The notes under the pieces are model-generated. The model worked only from the letters and a program-made list of their open reading frames with translations. It did not search any database and was not told where the DNA came from. Shown here piece by piece: positions 17,767 through 26,186 of a DNA stretch of 64,000 nt (position 1 is its first letter; the number at the start of each line of letters is the position of its first letter). Origin of the DNA: Burkholderia contaminans (GTDB taxonomy: Bacteria > Pseudomonadota > Gammaproteobacteria > Burkholderiales > Burkholderiaceae); NCBI RefSeq assembly GCF_029633825.1, contig NZ_CP090640.1:3752247-3816246 (forward strand), written 5' to 3'. The translations under genes and the position numbers were made by a program.

Positions 17767-18807
17767 TCAACCGTTCGCGGCAGCGCCCGGCACGCCGCTG
17801 CGGGGCCCCCGCCCGCGCGATGCCGGGTGAAGCGCATGCACTTTGCCCGGCGCATCGGCCGGCAGCACGCCGTGCTGCAGCCAGTAGAGCGCGAGCGGCC
17901 ACAGTGTTTCGGTGAAGCGGCTGTGGAAAAACGCGAAATGGCCGATCGCGTCGACGCCGATGTCGGCCGGCGCGATCCGCAGATGCGTGACGTCGCTGCC
18001 CGTGTAGTAGCCGAGCAGCCGCTCGATCGCCTCGACCGTGCCGAACCCGTCGTCGTCGAGACCGATCGCGAGCATCGGCGCCGACAACCCCGCGAAGCGG
18101 GCCGGCAACGCGGCGCGGGTCGCGGCGGGTTCGGCGAGCGGGCCGCTCGTATAGCCCTCCTCGAACCGCGCCTGCGAGCGGACCCACGACAACGCGACGC
18201 CGCGCGGCGTGTCCTCCATCCAGCCGAGCCGCTTCGCGGGCACGTAGCCGAACACGGCCGCGAGCACCGGCATCGCGACGTGCCACTTCCACCACATGCG
18301 CCGCCGCTCGGCCGGCCGGTAATCGCGCCAGTACGCATACTGCGCGCCGACCGTCACCGCATGCCGCACGTGGACGTTCGATGCGGCGAGCCCGAGCGCG
18401 AACCCGCCGATGCTGTGCGCGACGACGTCGATCGGCTGGCCCGGAAACGCGTCGCGTACGTAGTGCAGCGCGGCTTCGCAATCGAGCCGCCCCCAGTCGA
18501 GCCAGTTCGCGCGCAGCTTCGCGAGCTGCGCCGGGCGCGACCCGCCGATGCCGCGATAGTCGTAGACGAGCACGTCGCGCCCGTGCGCGAACAGCCAGGC
18601 CGCAAAACGAAAGTAGTAGTCGCAACGCACCGACGTCGCGCAATTGACGACCGTCACGGGGCGCGTGACACCACCGCCGCGATGGCGCCATACATGGCCG
18701 CGCAATGCGTAGCCGTCGGCCGCGCGCAGCGTCACCGGCTCGGGAGGCAATGCGTCCGCCGCGCGGGTGGCCTGCGTCATTTCACTGCCTTCGTTCGAAA
18801 TCGTCAT
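17767..18807 (-). CDS. Alpha/beta-hydrolase, serine-aminopeptidase-like
   Basis: Cytosolic alpha/beta-hydrolase of unknown substrate (346 aa). The nucleophile elbow is VVAHSIGGFALG (Ser in S-x-G context), a likely oxyanion/DYR segment is VYDYRGIGGSRP, the acid may be in IGLDDDGFG and the histidine in IGHFAFFHSRF near the C-terminus. There is no signal peptide. A second ATG 9 codons downstream (MTQATRA) could be the true start. It is divergent from a LysR regulator at 19006, which may control it (200-bp shared region). Known relatives are annotated only as hydrolases or predicted lipases. Confidence 0.82.
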   Translation of the reverse strand: MTISNEGSEMTQATRAADALPPEPVTLRAADGYALRGHVWRHRGGGVTRPVTVVNCATSVRCDYYFRFAAWLFAHGRDVLVYDYRGIGGSRPAQLAKLRANWLDWGRLDCEAALHYVRDAFPGQPIDVVAHSIGGFALGLAASNVHVRHAVTVGAQYAYWRDYRPAERRRMWWKWHVAMPVLAAVFGYVPAKRLGWMEDTPRGVALSWVRSQARFEEGYTSGPLAEPAATRAALPARFAGLSAPMLAIGLDDDGFGTVEAIERLLGYYTGSDVTHLRIAPADIGVDAIGHFAFFHSRFTETLWPLALYWLQHGVLPADAPGKVHALHPASRGRGPRSGVPGAAANG

Positions 18808-19005
18808 CGTGTCTCCGGTCCCATGCTTCGCGGTCCGTCCGGGTCAGCGCCGCGGTGCCCGCTCGTGCTTTGCGGCCGGCCAACGTGTCAACGGACGAGC
18901 GCCTGCTCCCGCGCCGTCCTTCACCGCCCGCACCAGCCTCCATTGAACTTGACGCGCCCCGCGTTCTCAACCAATCTTGCTGCTCCGTTCGCATGAGTCA
19001 CGCGC

Positions 19006-19947
19006 ATGTCAACGCCGCTCGTCCGTCTTCCGTCGCTCGATCTCGTCCGCGGTTTCGTCGCCGTCGGCCGCCGCATGAGCATCACGCTGGCCGCGCAGGA
19101 CCTCTGCGTCACGCAATCGGCGGTGAGCCGCCAGGTGCACGCGCTCGAAGCGCACCTCGGCGTCGCGTTGCTGCAGCGCGGCTACCGGAAGATCGCGTTC
19201 ACGCCGGAAGGCGAGCGGCTGTTTCGCGTCGCGGATGCGGCACTGCACGGGCTGCAGGACACCGTCGCGTCGCTCGCGGCCACGCGCGAGCGCCAGCCCG
19301 TCACGATCACCGCGAGCATCGGCGTCACCGCGCTGTGGCTGCTGCCGCGGCTCGGGCGGCTGCAGGCGCGCCTGCCGGAGATCGACCTGCGCGTCGCCGC
19401 GAACGACAAGGTACTCGATTTGCGCGCCGAAGGCATCGACCTCGGCATCCGCTATTGTCCGCGCGAGCGCGCGCCGGCCGGCGCGCTGCGGCTGTTCGAC
19501 GAGATCGTCGTGCCGGTCGCCCATCCTGCGCTCGCGGCACGGCCCGTCACGAACGCGGCCGCGATCGCCGACCACGTGCTGCTCGAATTCGACGGGCCGC
19601 CGCAGCCGCAATTGCAGTGGCGCACGCAACTGCACGCGGCTGGGCTCGGCGACGCGCGCCCGAAAGGCGTGCTGCGCTTCAACCAGTACGACCAGGTGAT
19701 CCAGGCCGCGATCGCGGGCCAGGGCGTCGCGCTCGGCCGGCTCGCGCTCGTCGCGCCGATGCTCGCGGACGGGCGGCTCGCGGTGCTCGGTCCGCACACG
19801 CAGGCGCTGTCGGATGTGTACGGCTACTGGCTGTTCCAGCACGATCCGGCCCCGCGCCGCGAAGTCGCCGAGGTCCGCGACTGGATGCTCGCCGAAGCAG
19901 CCGAATGCGACACCGCGATGCGTGTGCACGACACGGTGTCGGCGTAA
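19006..19947 (+). CDS. LysR-type transcriptional regulator, GcvA-like group
   Basis: LTTR (313 aa) with an N-terminal winged HTH (DLVRGFVAVGRRMSITLAAQDLCVTQSAVSRQVHALEAHLG, residues about 10-50) and a PBP2-type sensor domain starting near ITASIGVTALWLLPRLGRL. The motif LDLRAEGIDLGIRYC is typical of the GcvA/AmpR subgroup. It is divergent from the alpha/beta-hydrolase gene, the usual arrangement for a LysR protein and its target; ligand unknown. Confidence 0.9.
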   Translation: MSTPLVRLPSLDLVRGFVAVGRRMSITLAAQDLCVTQSAVSRQVHALEAHLGVALLQRGYRKIAFTPEGERLFRVADAALHGLQDTVASLAATRERQPVTITASIGVTALWLLPRLGRLQARLPEIDLRVAANDKVLDLRAEGIDLGIRYCPRERAPAGALRLFDEIVVPVAHPALAARPVTNAAAIADHVLLEFDGPPQPQLQWRTQLHAAGLGDARPKGVLRFNQYDQVIQAAIAGQGVALGRLALVAPMLADGRLAVLGPHTQALSDVYGYWLFQHDPAPRREVAEVRDWMLAEAAECDTAMRVHDTVSA

Positions 19948-20134
19948 GCCGGCGCCGCCTTTGCGAATTACCCTGCCCCCCTGCCGGGCGCTCCCGCCCC
20001 CTCCACGCGCACCGCTTCGCATTCCCGATATGCATGCCAACCTGACCGAATGATCGCTTGAGCGGCAACGAGCCCGATCGTCTAATCGGATCGAGCGCGG
20101 CCGTCTTGCCGCGCGCCTTCATCCGGAGACACGC

Positions 20135-21361
20135 ATGACCCCGATCGAGCAGGAAGTCCGTCGCCGCTGGCTGCCCGTCCTGGCCGGCGGCCTGATCATG
20201 GGCGCCGCGCTCGGCATCCGCCACGTGCAGGGCCTGTTCCTTGCGCCGGTGTCGCTCGACCACGGCTGGTCGCGCGAAGCGTTCGGGCTCGCCCTGGCGC
20301 TGCAGAACCTGATCTGGGGCGTCGCGCAGCCGTTCACCGGGATGGTCGCCGATCGCTTCGGCTCGCTGCGCGTGATCGTCGCCGGGATGCTGCTGTATGC
20401 GGCCGGGCTCGTCACGATGGCGCACGCGGCGACGACCGGCATGTTCACGGTCGGCGCCGGGCTCGTGATCGGCATCGCACTGTCGGGCTCGGCGTTCGCG
20501 TCGATCTATGGCGCGCTGAGCCGCCTGTTTCCGCCCGACCGGCGCGGCTGGGCGCTCGGCGTCGCGGGCGCGATCGGCGGGCTCGGCCAGTTCTGCATGG
20601 TGCCCGTCGCGCAGGCGTTGATCGGCGATATCGGCTGGCGGCATGCGTTCATCGCGCTGGCGCTCGTCGCGGCGCTGCTTGCACCGCTCGCCGTACTGCT
20701 GCGCGACCGGCCCGCGCAGTCTGCCGCCACCGGCCCCGACCAGTCGATCGGCGAAGCCGTGCGCGAGGCGTTCGCGCATCGCGGCTTCTGGCTGCTGAAC
20801 GCGGGTTTCTTCGCGTGCGGCTTTCAGCTCGCGTTCGTCGCGACGCATCTTCCCGCCTACCTGCTCGACCATGGGCTGCCGGCAGGCCACGCGAGCGTCG
20901 CGCTCGCGCTGATCGCGCTGACCAACGTCGCCGGCACCTATGCGTGCGGCCATCTCGGCGGGCTGCTGCGGCGCAAGTACGTGCTGTCGGTGCTGTACCT
21001 CGTGCGTGCACTCACGATGGCCGCGTTCGTCGCAGCGCCGCTGTCGCCCGCGAGCGTCTACGTGTTCGCGGCAGTGATGGGATTCACGTGGCTCGGCACC
21101 GTGCCGCTGACGAACGGCGTGATCTCGCAGATGTTCGGCGTGCGCTACATCGCGACGCTGTTCGGTTTCGTGTTCTTCGGGCACCAGCTCGGCAGCTTCT
21201 TCGGCGTCTGGCTCGGCGCGGTGGTGTACGACGCGACGCACTCGTACATGCCGCTGTGGATCGGCTCGATCGCACTCGGCATACTCGCGGCGTTGCTGCA
21301 CCTGCCGATCAACGATGCGCGCGTCGCACGCCCGGCATCGGGCAACGCGGCATGGGCATGA
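20135..21361 (+). CDS. MFS transporter, 12-helix, monocarboxylate/oxalate-formate-like group
   Basis: Inner-membrane carrier (408 aa) with a clear 12-helix MFS pattern: helix 1 from LPVLAGGLIMGAALGIRHVQG, motif A-like GMVADRFGSLR between helices 2 and 3, and a second-half repeat around CGHLGGLLRRKYVL. The early HVQGLFLAPVSLDHGWSREAFGLAL is typical of carriers related to the oxalate/formate and monocarboxylate families. Substrate unknown. A GGAGA site precedes the ATG. It overlaps the next small gene by ATGA, implying co-translation. Confidence 0.88.
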   Translation: MTPIEQEVRRRWLPVLAGGLIMGAALGIRHVQGLFLAPVSLDHGWSREAFGLALALQNLIWGVAQPFTGMVADRFGSLRVIVAGMLLYAAGLVTMAHAATTGMFTVGAGLVIGIALSGSAFASIYGALSRLFPPDRRGWALGVAGAIGGLGQFCMVPVAQALIGDIGWRHAFIALALVAALLAPLAVLLRDRPAQSAATGPDQSIGEAVREAFAHRGFWLLNAGFFACGFQLAFVATHLPAYLLDHGLPAGHASVALALIALTNVAGTYACGHLGGLLRRKYVLSVLYLVRALTMAAFVAAPLSPASVYVFAAVMGFTWLGTVPLTNGVISQMFGVRYIATLFGFVFFGHQLGSFFGVWLGAVVYDATHSYMPLWIGSIALGILAALLHLPINDARVARPASGNAAWA

Positions 21362-21474
21362 TCCGCGCGGCGCTGGTCGCCGGCACGCTCGCATTCGTCG
21401 CGTGGTGCGGTGCGGCCTATTTCAGTTCGGACGTCGCGTACGCGCTGCTCGAACACGTCGCGTTCTGCAATTGA
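21358..21474 (+). CDS. Small single-pass membrane protein, translationally coupled to the MFS gene
   Basis: 38-codon ORF whose ATG overlaps the TGA of the MFS transporter (ATGA). The product starts MIRAALVAGTLAFVAWCGA, one hydrophobic helix, followed by an amphipathic AYFSSDVAYALLEH tail. The tight overlap and the membrane character suggest a real accessory peptide of the carrier rather than chance, but I know no named family and the gene is short. Confidence 0.5.
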   Translation: MIRAALVAGTLAFVAWCGAAYFSSDVAYALLEHVAFCN

Positions 21475-21496
21475 GGCCGCAAACCGGGCCGTGCGG

Positions 21497-22981
21497 TCAG
21501 CGGCGTTTCGGCAATGCCGCCAGCGCATCGAGCGCGCGGGCACGCGCGGCCGCATGCTCGACGAGCGGTTCCGGATAGTCGACACCGAGCCGCACGCCGG
21601 CCGCGTCGAGTTCCAGCGGCGATGCTTCCCACGGCGCATGGATCGATGCGTTGTCGAGGCCGGCAAGCTCGGGCACCCAGCGCCGCACGTACGCGCCGTC
21701 GGGATCGAATTTCTGCCCCTGCGCGACCGGATTGAAGATGCGGAAATACGGCGCGGCGTCGGCGCCGCACCCGGCCACCCACTGCCAGCTCGCCGCGTTG
21801 TTCGCGGGATCGGCGTCGACCAGCGTGTCCCAGAACCACGCTTCGCCCGCGCGCCAGTCGATCAGCAGGTGCTTGATCAGGAACGACGCGACGACCATCC
21901 GCACGCGGTTGTGCATCCAGCCGGTCGTCCACAGCTCGCGCAGGCCCGCGTCGACGAGCGGATAGCCGGTCAGCCCGCGCTGCCATGCGCGCAGCGCGGC
22001 GGGATCGTCACGCCACGGCATCGCGTCGAACTGCGCGCGGAAGTTGTGGGTCGCGAGCGCCGGGAAGTGGTACAGCAGCGTGTAGCTGAATTCGCGCCAC
22101 CCGAGTTCGCTCAGGAATTTGTCGGCGTCCGCGGCAACCGCCGCGCCGCCTGCGCTCGCGGCACCCTGCACTGCATGCCATACCTGTCGCGGCGACACGT
22201 TGCCGAAGCGCAGGAACGGCGAAAGGCGGCTCGTCGCGGGACGGTCGGGAAGATCGCGCGCATCGGCATAGCCGGCGAGCGAGGTCGCCAGGAACGCGTC
22301 GAGCTGCGCGTGCGCGCCGGCTTCGTCGGGCATTGGCCACGCATCGCGCAGGCCGCCGGCCCAATCCGGCGAGTGCGGCCGCAACGCAAGCGCGTCGAGC
22401 GCCAGCGCGCAGTCGCGTACGGCTTTCGGCCACGGATGAAACGCGATCCGCTCGGGCTCCGACAGCGGCACGGCGACCGTGCGATCCCGTCGCGCCGCAC
22501 GCCAGTATGCGGTGAACACCTGATACGGGGTGCCGCCGCCCGTCAGCACCTCCCAGGGCTCGTTCAGCAGGCTGCCGTTGCTGCTCTCGACCGCGACACC
22601 GCGCGCCTTGAGCGACGCCTTCAGCGCCGCGTCGGCATCGCGCTGCGGTTGCGCATAGCGGCGGTTCCAGTACACGGCTTCCGCGCCCGTGTCGTGCACG
22701 ATGCGTTCGATCTCACGCTGTGCGTCGCCGCGCAACAGCAGCAGACGTCCGCCATGTCGCGCAAGCGCCGCGTCGAGCCCCGCGAGCGATCCATGCAGCC
22801 ACCAGCGTGCCGCGCCGCCGAGCGGACGCCCGGCGCCGTCGCCCGTGTCGTCGACGAATACGCACACGAGTGGCCGGCCCGACGCCACCGCGCGCGTCAG
22901 CGCGGGCTGGTCGGTCACGCGCAGATCGTCGCGGAACCAGACGATCGCGGGAGCAACGGACGACTTGGCAGGCACGGGCAC
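21497..22981 (-). CDS. phrB: Deoxyribodipyrimidine photolyase
   Basis: Light-driven DNA repair enzyme (494 aa) that splits cyclobutane pyrimidine dimers. Antenna-domain start IVWFRDDLRVTDQPAL; FAD domain with SRLSPFLRFGNVSPRQVW, GWREFSYTLLYHFP, LTGYPLVDAGLRELWTTGWMHNRVRM (FAD/DNA contacts), DTLVDADPANNAASWQWVAG and YFRIFNPVAQGQKFDPDG. There is no ATG in a sensible place; the GTG at 22981 (V-P-V-P-A-K) puts the start about ten residues before the first strand and gives normal length, so it is preferred to the open frame that runs on to 23278. Confidence 0.92.
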   Translation of the reverse strand: MPVPAKSSVAPAIVWFRDDLRVTDQPALTRAVASGRPLVCVFVDDTGDGAGRPLGGAARWWLHGSLAGLDAALARHGGRLLLLRGDAQREIERIVHDTGAEAVYWNRRYAQPQRDADAALKASLKARGVAVESSNGSLLNEPWEVLTGGGTPYQVFTAYWRAARRDRTVAVPLSEPERIAFHPWPKAVRDCALALDALALRPHSPDWAGGLRDAWPMPDEAGAHAQLDAFLATSLAGYADARDLPDRPATSRLSPFLRFGNVSPRQVWHAVQGAASAGGAAVAADADKFLSELGWREFSYTLLYHFPALATHNFRAQFDAMPWRDDPAALRAWQRGLTGYPLVDAGLRELWTTGWMHNRVRMVVASFLIKHLLIDWRAGEAWFWDTLVDADPANNAASWQWVAGCGADAAPYFRIFNPVAQGQKFDPDGAYVRRWVPELAGLDNASIHAPWEASPLELDAAGVRLGVDYPEPLVEHAAARARALDALAALPKRR

Positions 22982-23290
22982 CTCGATGACATAAGCGAAC
23001 AGAGACGCGTATTGTCGCGGCTGCGCTGCGTGGTGTCGACGCCGGCCGTCACGACCCGCGCGCCACGGCGACACCGCGCGCGACCGCGCAATCCGTGTCA
23101 ATCGGATGGAAGTCGCCCGGCCGAACGTCGGCGCGCAATGGATATTGCTCGGGCTGCGGTACGTCGACCGGTTCGTGCACACCGTGCACGGCTGGCGCAA
23201 CGCCGACCGCATCGAGGCACGCCGCGGCGGCCCGACGGGCCGACCGTGCCCGCCGGTGCGACCGGCTGATCCGGTCAACGATGTGTCGTG
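22982..23290. other. Gap between phrB and the DHH gene
   Basis: About 310 bp that must hold the phrB promoter and the end of the DHH transcript. An open plus-strand stretch (about 23106-23260, reading WILLGLRYVDRFVHTVHGW) looks protein-like but has no ribosome site and no family I recognise. No terminator or operator is evident. Confidence 0.4.
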
Positions 23291-24271
23291 TCAATCGAGC
23301 CGGAACGCGGCCTCGAAGCGCTCGGCGAATGCGTCGAACTCGGCTTCCGGCAGATGGTTGATGCCGCCTGCGCGCTTGCGCCCGCCGCCCGTCGCGAAGC
23401 CGCGGCAAAACTCGTCCGCGCCGAGCGGCCGGCCGTCGGGCACGCGCACGCTGACGACGAGCCCGCCGCCGGCACGCGGCGACAGCACCGCGAGTGCCGC
23501 ATGCGGCGCATTGCGCATCCGCTCGTTCGCGAGCATGCCGGTCGCGCGCCGCGCCCACGGATGATCGGGCATCCGGACCAGCGTCGCCCCCGGCACCTCG
23601 CGCAGCGGCGCAAGTGCGCACGCACGCGCCATGTCGTCGCGGTAACCGTCGCGCAGCGCCACGAACACAGCCGTCTCGCGCACGAAATCGAGTGGAGCGA
23701 CGCACGGCAGCATCGCGTCCGCGAGAGCCGCCGGATCGAAGTGCAGATCGCCGACGCACTCGCCGTACGCGTTGTAGTTCAGATAGCGCCCGAGTTCGGC
23801 GAGTACGCTACGCTCGGCTTCGTCGATCGCATGCTCGCGTGCCAGTGCGTCTCCGAGCGCCGGCAGTTCGTCGCCATAGGCCGCGACGATCGCCCAGCGC
23901 ACGTACCGGCCGCCGAGATAGCGGTTCACGATCGCGCTCGTGCAGACGTCGGCCGCCGTGTCGATATGCGCGTCGAAACGCGGATGGTCGGGCAGATCGC
24001 CCGCGAAGTGATGGTCGAAGTAACGAACTGTCGCGCCGTCGCGCAGCAGCCGCACGCACGCGTCGCGGTTCTGGTCGTGCGACACATCGAGCGCGGTGAC
24101 GATGTCGCCCGACCGTGCGTCGATCCGCTCGAGCAGCCTGACGTCGCGCTTCACGCCGGTGACGAGCGTGCCGCGCACGCGTTCGGCGAGCCGCAGTTGC
24201 TGAAGCGCGCACAGGCCGTCCGCGTCGCCGTTGAACGCGAAGACGTGCCGCGCGTGCTGATAGTCCCGCAT
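23291..24271 (-). CDS. DHH-family phosphoesterase
   Basis: Protein of 326 aa with the DHH superfamily plan: an N-terminal FAFNGDADGLCALQQL (metal-binding D-x-D), ALDVSHDQN, then the name-giving motif YFDHHFAGDLP, and a C-terminal DHHA1-like glycine-rich end FATGGGRKRAGGINHLP. Such enzymes cleave phosphodiesters in small nucleotides, oligoribonucleotides or DNA; this subgroup, often called acetyltransferase in annotations, has no settled role. The start was set at ATG 24271 because a GGAG lies 9 nt before it; two ATGs further up have no such site. Confidence 0.85.
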   Translation of the reverse strand: MRDYQHARHVFAFNGDADGLCALQQLRLAERVRGTLVTGVKRDVRLLERIDARSGDIVTALDVSHDQNRDACVRLLRDGATVRYFDHHFAGDLPDHPRFDAHIDTAADVCTSAIVNRYLGGRYVRWAIVAAYGDELPALGDALAREHAIDEAERSVLAELGRYLNYNAYGECVGDLHFDPAALADAMLPCVAPLDFVRETAVFVALRDGYRDDMARACALAPLREVPGATLVRMPDHPWARRATGMLANERMRNAPHAALAVLSPRAGGGLVVSVRVPDGRPLGADEFCRGFATGGGRKRAGGINHLPEAEFDAFAERFEAAFRLD

Positions 24272-24616
24272 GATCCGTTGCTCCATCGTCGAGCCATGAA
24301 ATCGCCGCCGTTCGCGCGAGCGGCGTGAGCGCCGAGTTCGCGCGCCCGGTATTTTGCCGCAACCGCGAGCGCTCCTTCGATACAGCGTAGCCGCGCTCCC
24401 CGTCAAACGGCTTGCGGGCCCGTTGCATGTCGATCGTCACGATCGCGCCGCGCAGTTGCCGTTGCATGTGCGGCACGATTTCCTGCATAAGCGCCGTCGA
24501 GGTCGGGTTTCTCCACCGGCACCGGAAACGCACCGTCCACGAATGTGCAGCGTCGACCGCGAGTGCCACGCCGAGCATGGCCCACTCCCGGACTATGGTC
24601 GGCGCGCTGCCATTTC

Positions 24617-24637
24617 ATGTCATACGTCATCAGACAT
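24617..24637. promoter_or_regulatory. Candidate operator 1 of the MFS/lactonase operon
   Basis: ATGTC and GACAT flank an 11-bp centre beginning ATACG. The second dyad at 24730-24746 shares the ATGT[CT]ATACG left part, so both may bind the same regulator, perhaps of the GntR or similar class. No regulator gene lies beside it. Confidence 0.35.
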
Positions 24638-24729
24638 GATTAGATAACCGACAGGGCTCATGAAATTACCCAATACCCGGGAAATTTTCGGGTAAACCCG
24701 TGACGTCTTCGTCGGCGCTCAGGCGTACC

Positions 24730-24746
24730 ATGTTATACGACGACAT
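24730..24746. promoter_or_regulatory. Candidate operator 2 of the MFS/lactonase operon
   Basis: ATGTTATACGACGACAT, a 17-bp dyad with ATGT/ACAT ends, 73 bp before the MFS start codon; it shares the TATACG element with operator 1. Confidence 0.38.
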
Positions 24747-24818
24747 ACTACACGGACCGTCACCCGGATATCGACGCGGGCCACCGCCCCGTCCGCCGCC
24801 GCCCCACCGGAGACACAT

Positions 24819-26186
24819 TTGAACCCGCCCTCGCCCGCCCTGCCCGGACGCGACCCGCTCGCGTCCGCCGTCTCGAAAGTGAAGTGGCACGTGCTGCCGC
24901 TCGTGCTGATCATGTTCATCGCGAACTACATCGACCGCGTAAACGTCGGCTTCGTCGATCGCCACCTCGAGGCGTCGATCGGCATCGGCGCGGCCGCATA
25001 CGGCCTCGGCGCCGGGCTGTTCTTCGTCGGCTACGCGCTGTTCGAGGTGCCGTCGAACCTGCTGATGCAGCGCTACGGCGCGCGCATCTGGCTGGCCCGG
25101 ATCATGGCGACGTGGGGCATCGTCGCGGCCGCGATGTCGTTCGTATGGAACGACACGTCGTTCTACGCGCTGCGCTTCCTGCTCGGCGCGGCCGAGGCCG
25201 GCTTCTTCCCCGGCGTCGTGCTGTACCTGTCGCAATGGCTGCCGCCGCAGGAGCGCGGCAAGGCGATGGCGATCTTCCTCGGCGGTTCCGCGTTCGCGTC
25301 GGTGCTGTCCGGGCCCGTCACCGGCGCGCTGCTGTCGATCCGCGGTTTCGGCCTCGAAGGCTGGCAATGGATGTTCCTGATCGAAGGGCTGTTCTCGGTC
25401 GCGCTGTGCGGCGCGAGCTGGCTGCTGCTGAAATCGCACATCCGCGACGCGACGTGGCTCACGGCCGAAGAACGCACGGCGCTCCAGAACGCGCTCGACG
25501 ACGAGCGCGCGACGCGCGACGTCCGCTCGAACGTGCCGGTGCGCGCCACCGCGCTGCTGCGCGACCCGCAGATCATGCTGTTCTGCTTCCTGTATTTCTC
25601 GATCCAGCTGACGATCTACGCGGCCACGTTCTGGCTGCCGACGATCATCCGCAAGATGGGCGGGCTCACCGATTTCCAGGTCGGCCTGTACAACACGATT
25701 CCGTGGATGATCGCCATCGGCGCGATGTACGGCTTCGCGGTGCTGTCGTCGAAGTGGAAGCATCCGCAGCGCTGGCTCGCGGTTGCGCTGGTGCTCGCCG
25801 CGTGCGGGCTGTTCGCGTCGACATCGCACGATCCGGTATGGTCGTTCGCGTCGATCTGCTTCGCCGCGCTCGGCTTCAAGGCCGCATCGTCGCTGTTCTG
25901 GCCGATCCCGCAGGGCTATCTCGACACGCGCGTGGCCGCGGCCGTGATCGCGCTGATCAACTCGGTCGGCAACCTTGGCGGCTTCGTCGCGCCGACGGCG
26001 TTCGGCTATCTGAAGCAACATACGGGTTCGATCACGGGCGGGCTGTATGCGCTCGCGATCGCTTCGCTCGTCGCTGCAGTCGCCGCGCTGTTCGCGCGCA
26101 CGCACCGGCGCAGCGATCCGCCGCGCGGCCTGCCGGCCGACGCATCCTTCACGAACGCTTCGATGCTCCGCCATGCCGAACACTGA
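24819..26186 (+). CDS. MFS transporter, anion:cation symporter (sugar acid) family
   Basis: Inner-membrane carrier (455 aa) of the ACS family, whose members import hexonates, glucarate, phthalate and similar organic acids with protons. ANYIDRVNVGFVDRHLE in helix 1 is the family signature; motif-A-like LLMQRYGARIWLA follows helix 2; FLLGAAEAGFFPGVVLYLSQWLP is helix 4. The start is TTG at 24819 with GGAGAC 8 nt upstream; no ATG fits. The lactonase that follows overlaps it by 14 bp, so a sugar acid or its lactone is the likely substrate (inference). Confidence 0.9.
   Translation: MNPPSPALPGRDPLASAVSKVKWHVLPLVLIMFIANYIDRVNVGFVDRHLEASIGIGAAAYGLGAGLFFVGYALFEVPSNLLMQRYGARIWLARIMATWGIVAAAMSFVWNDTSFYALRFLLGAAEAGFFPGVVLYLSQWLPPQERGKAMAIFLGGSAFASVLSGPVTGALLSIRGFGLEGWQWMFLIEGLFSVALCGASWLLLKSHIRDATWLTAEERTALQNALDDERATRDVRSNVPVRATALLRDPQIMLFCFLYFSIQLTIYAATFWLPTIIRKMGGLTDFQVGLYNTIPWMIAIGAMYGFAVLSSKWKHPQRWLAVALVLAACGLFASTSHDPVWSFASICFAALGFKAASSLFWPIPQGYLDTRVAAAVIALINSVGNLGGFVAPTAFGYLKQHTGSITGGLYALAIASLVAAVAALFARTHRRSDPPRGLPADASFTNASMLRHAEH

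Larger units (their letters stand above)
24272..24818. other. Regulatory gap between the DHH gene and the MFS/lactonase operon
   Basis: About 550 bp without a convincing gene. An AT-rich stretch, about 24610-24760, holds two dyads sharing ATGT...ACAT arms (24617-24637 and 24730-24746) and a third dyad, ACCCG...CGGGT (24675-24693), that encloses GGAAATTTT. This is the natural place for the promoter and operators of the MFS-lactonase pair starting at 24819. Confidence 0.5.

Noticed and set aside
24292..24578. Minus-strand open frame starting MLGVALAVDAAHSW upstream of the DHH gene
   Set aside because: It looks protein-like at first but continues into the DHH gene in the wrong frame, has no ribosome site and no family; more likely the promoter region.
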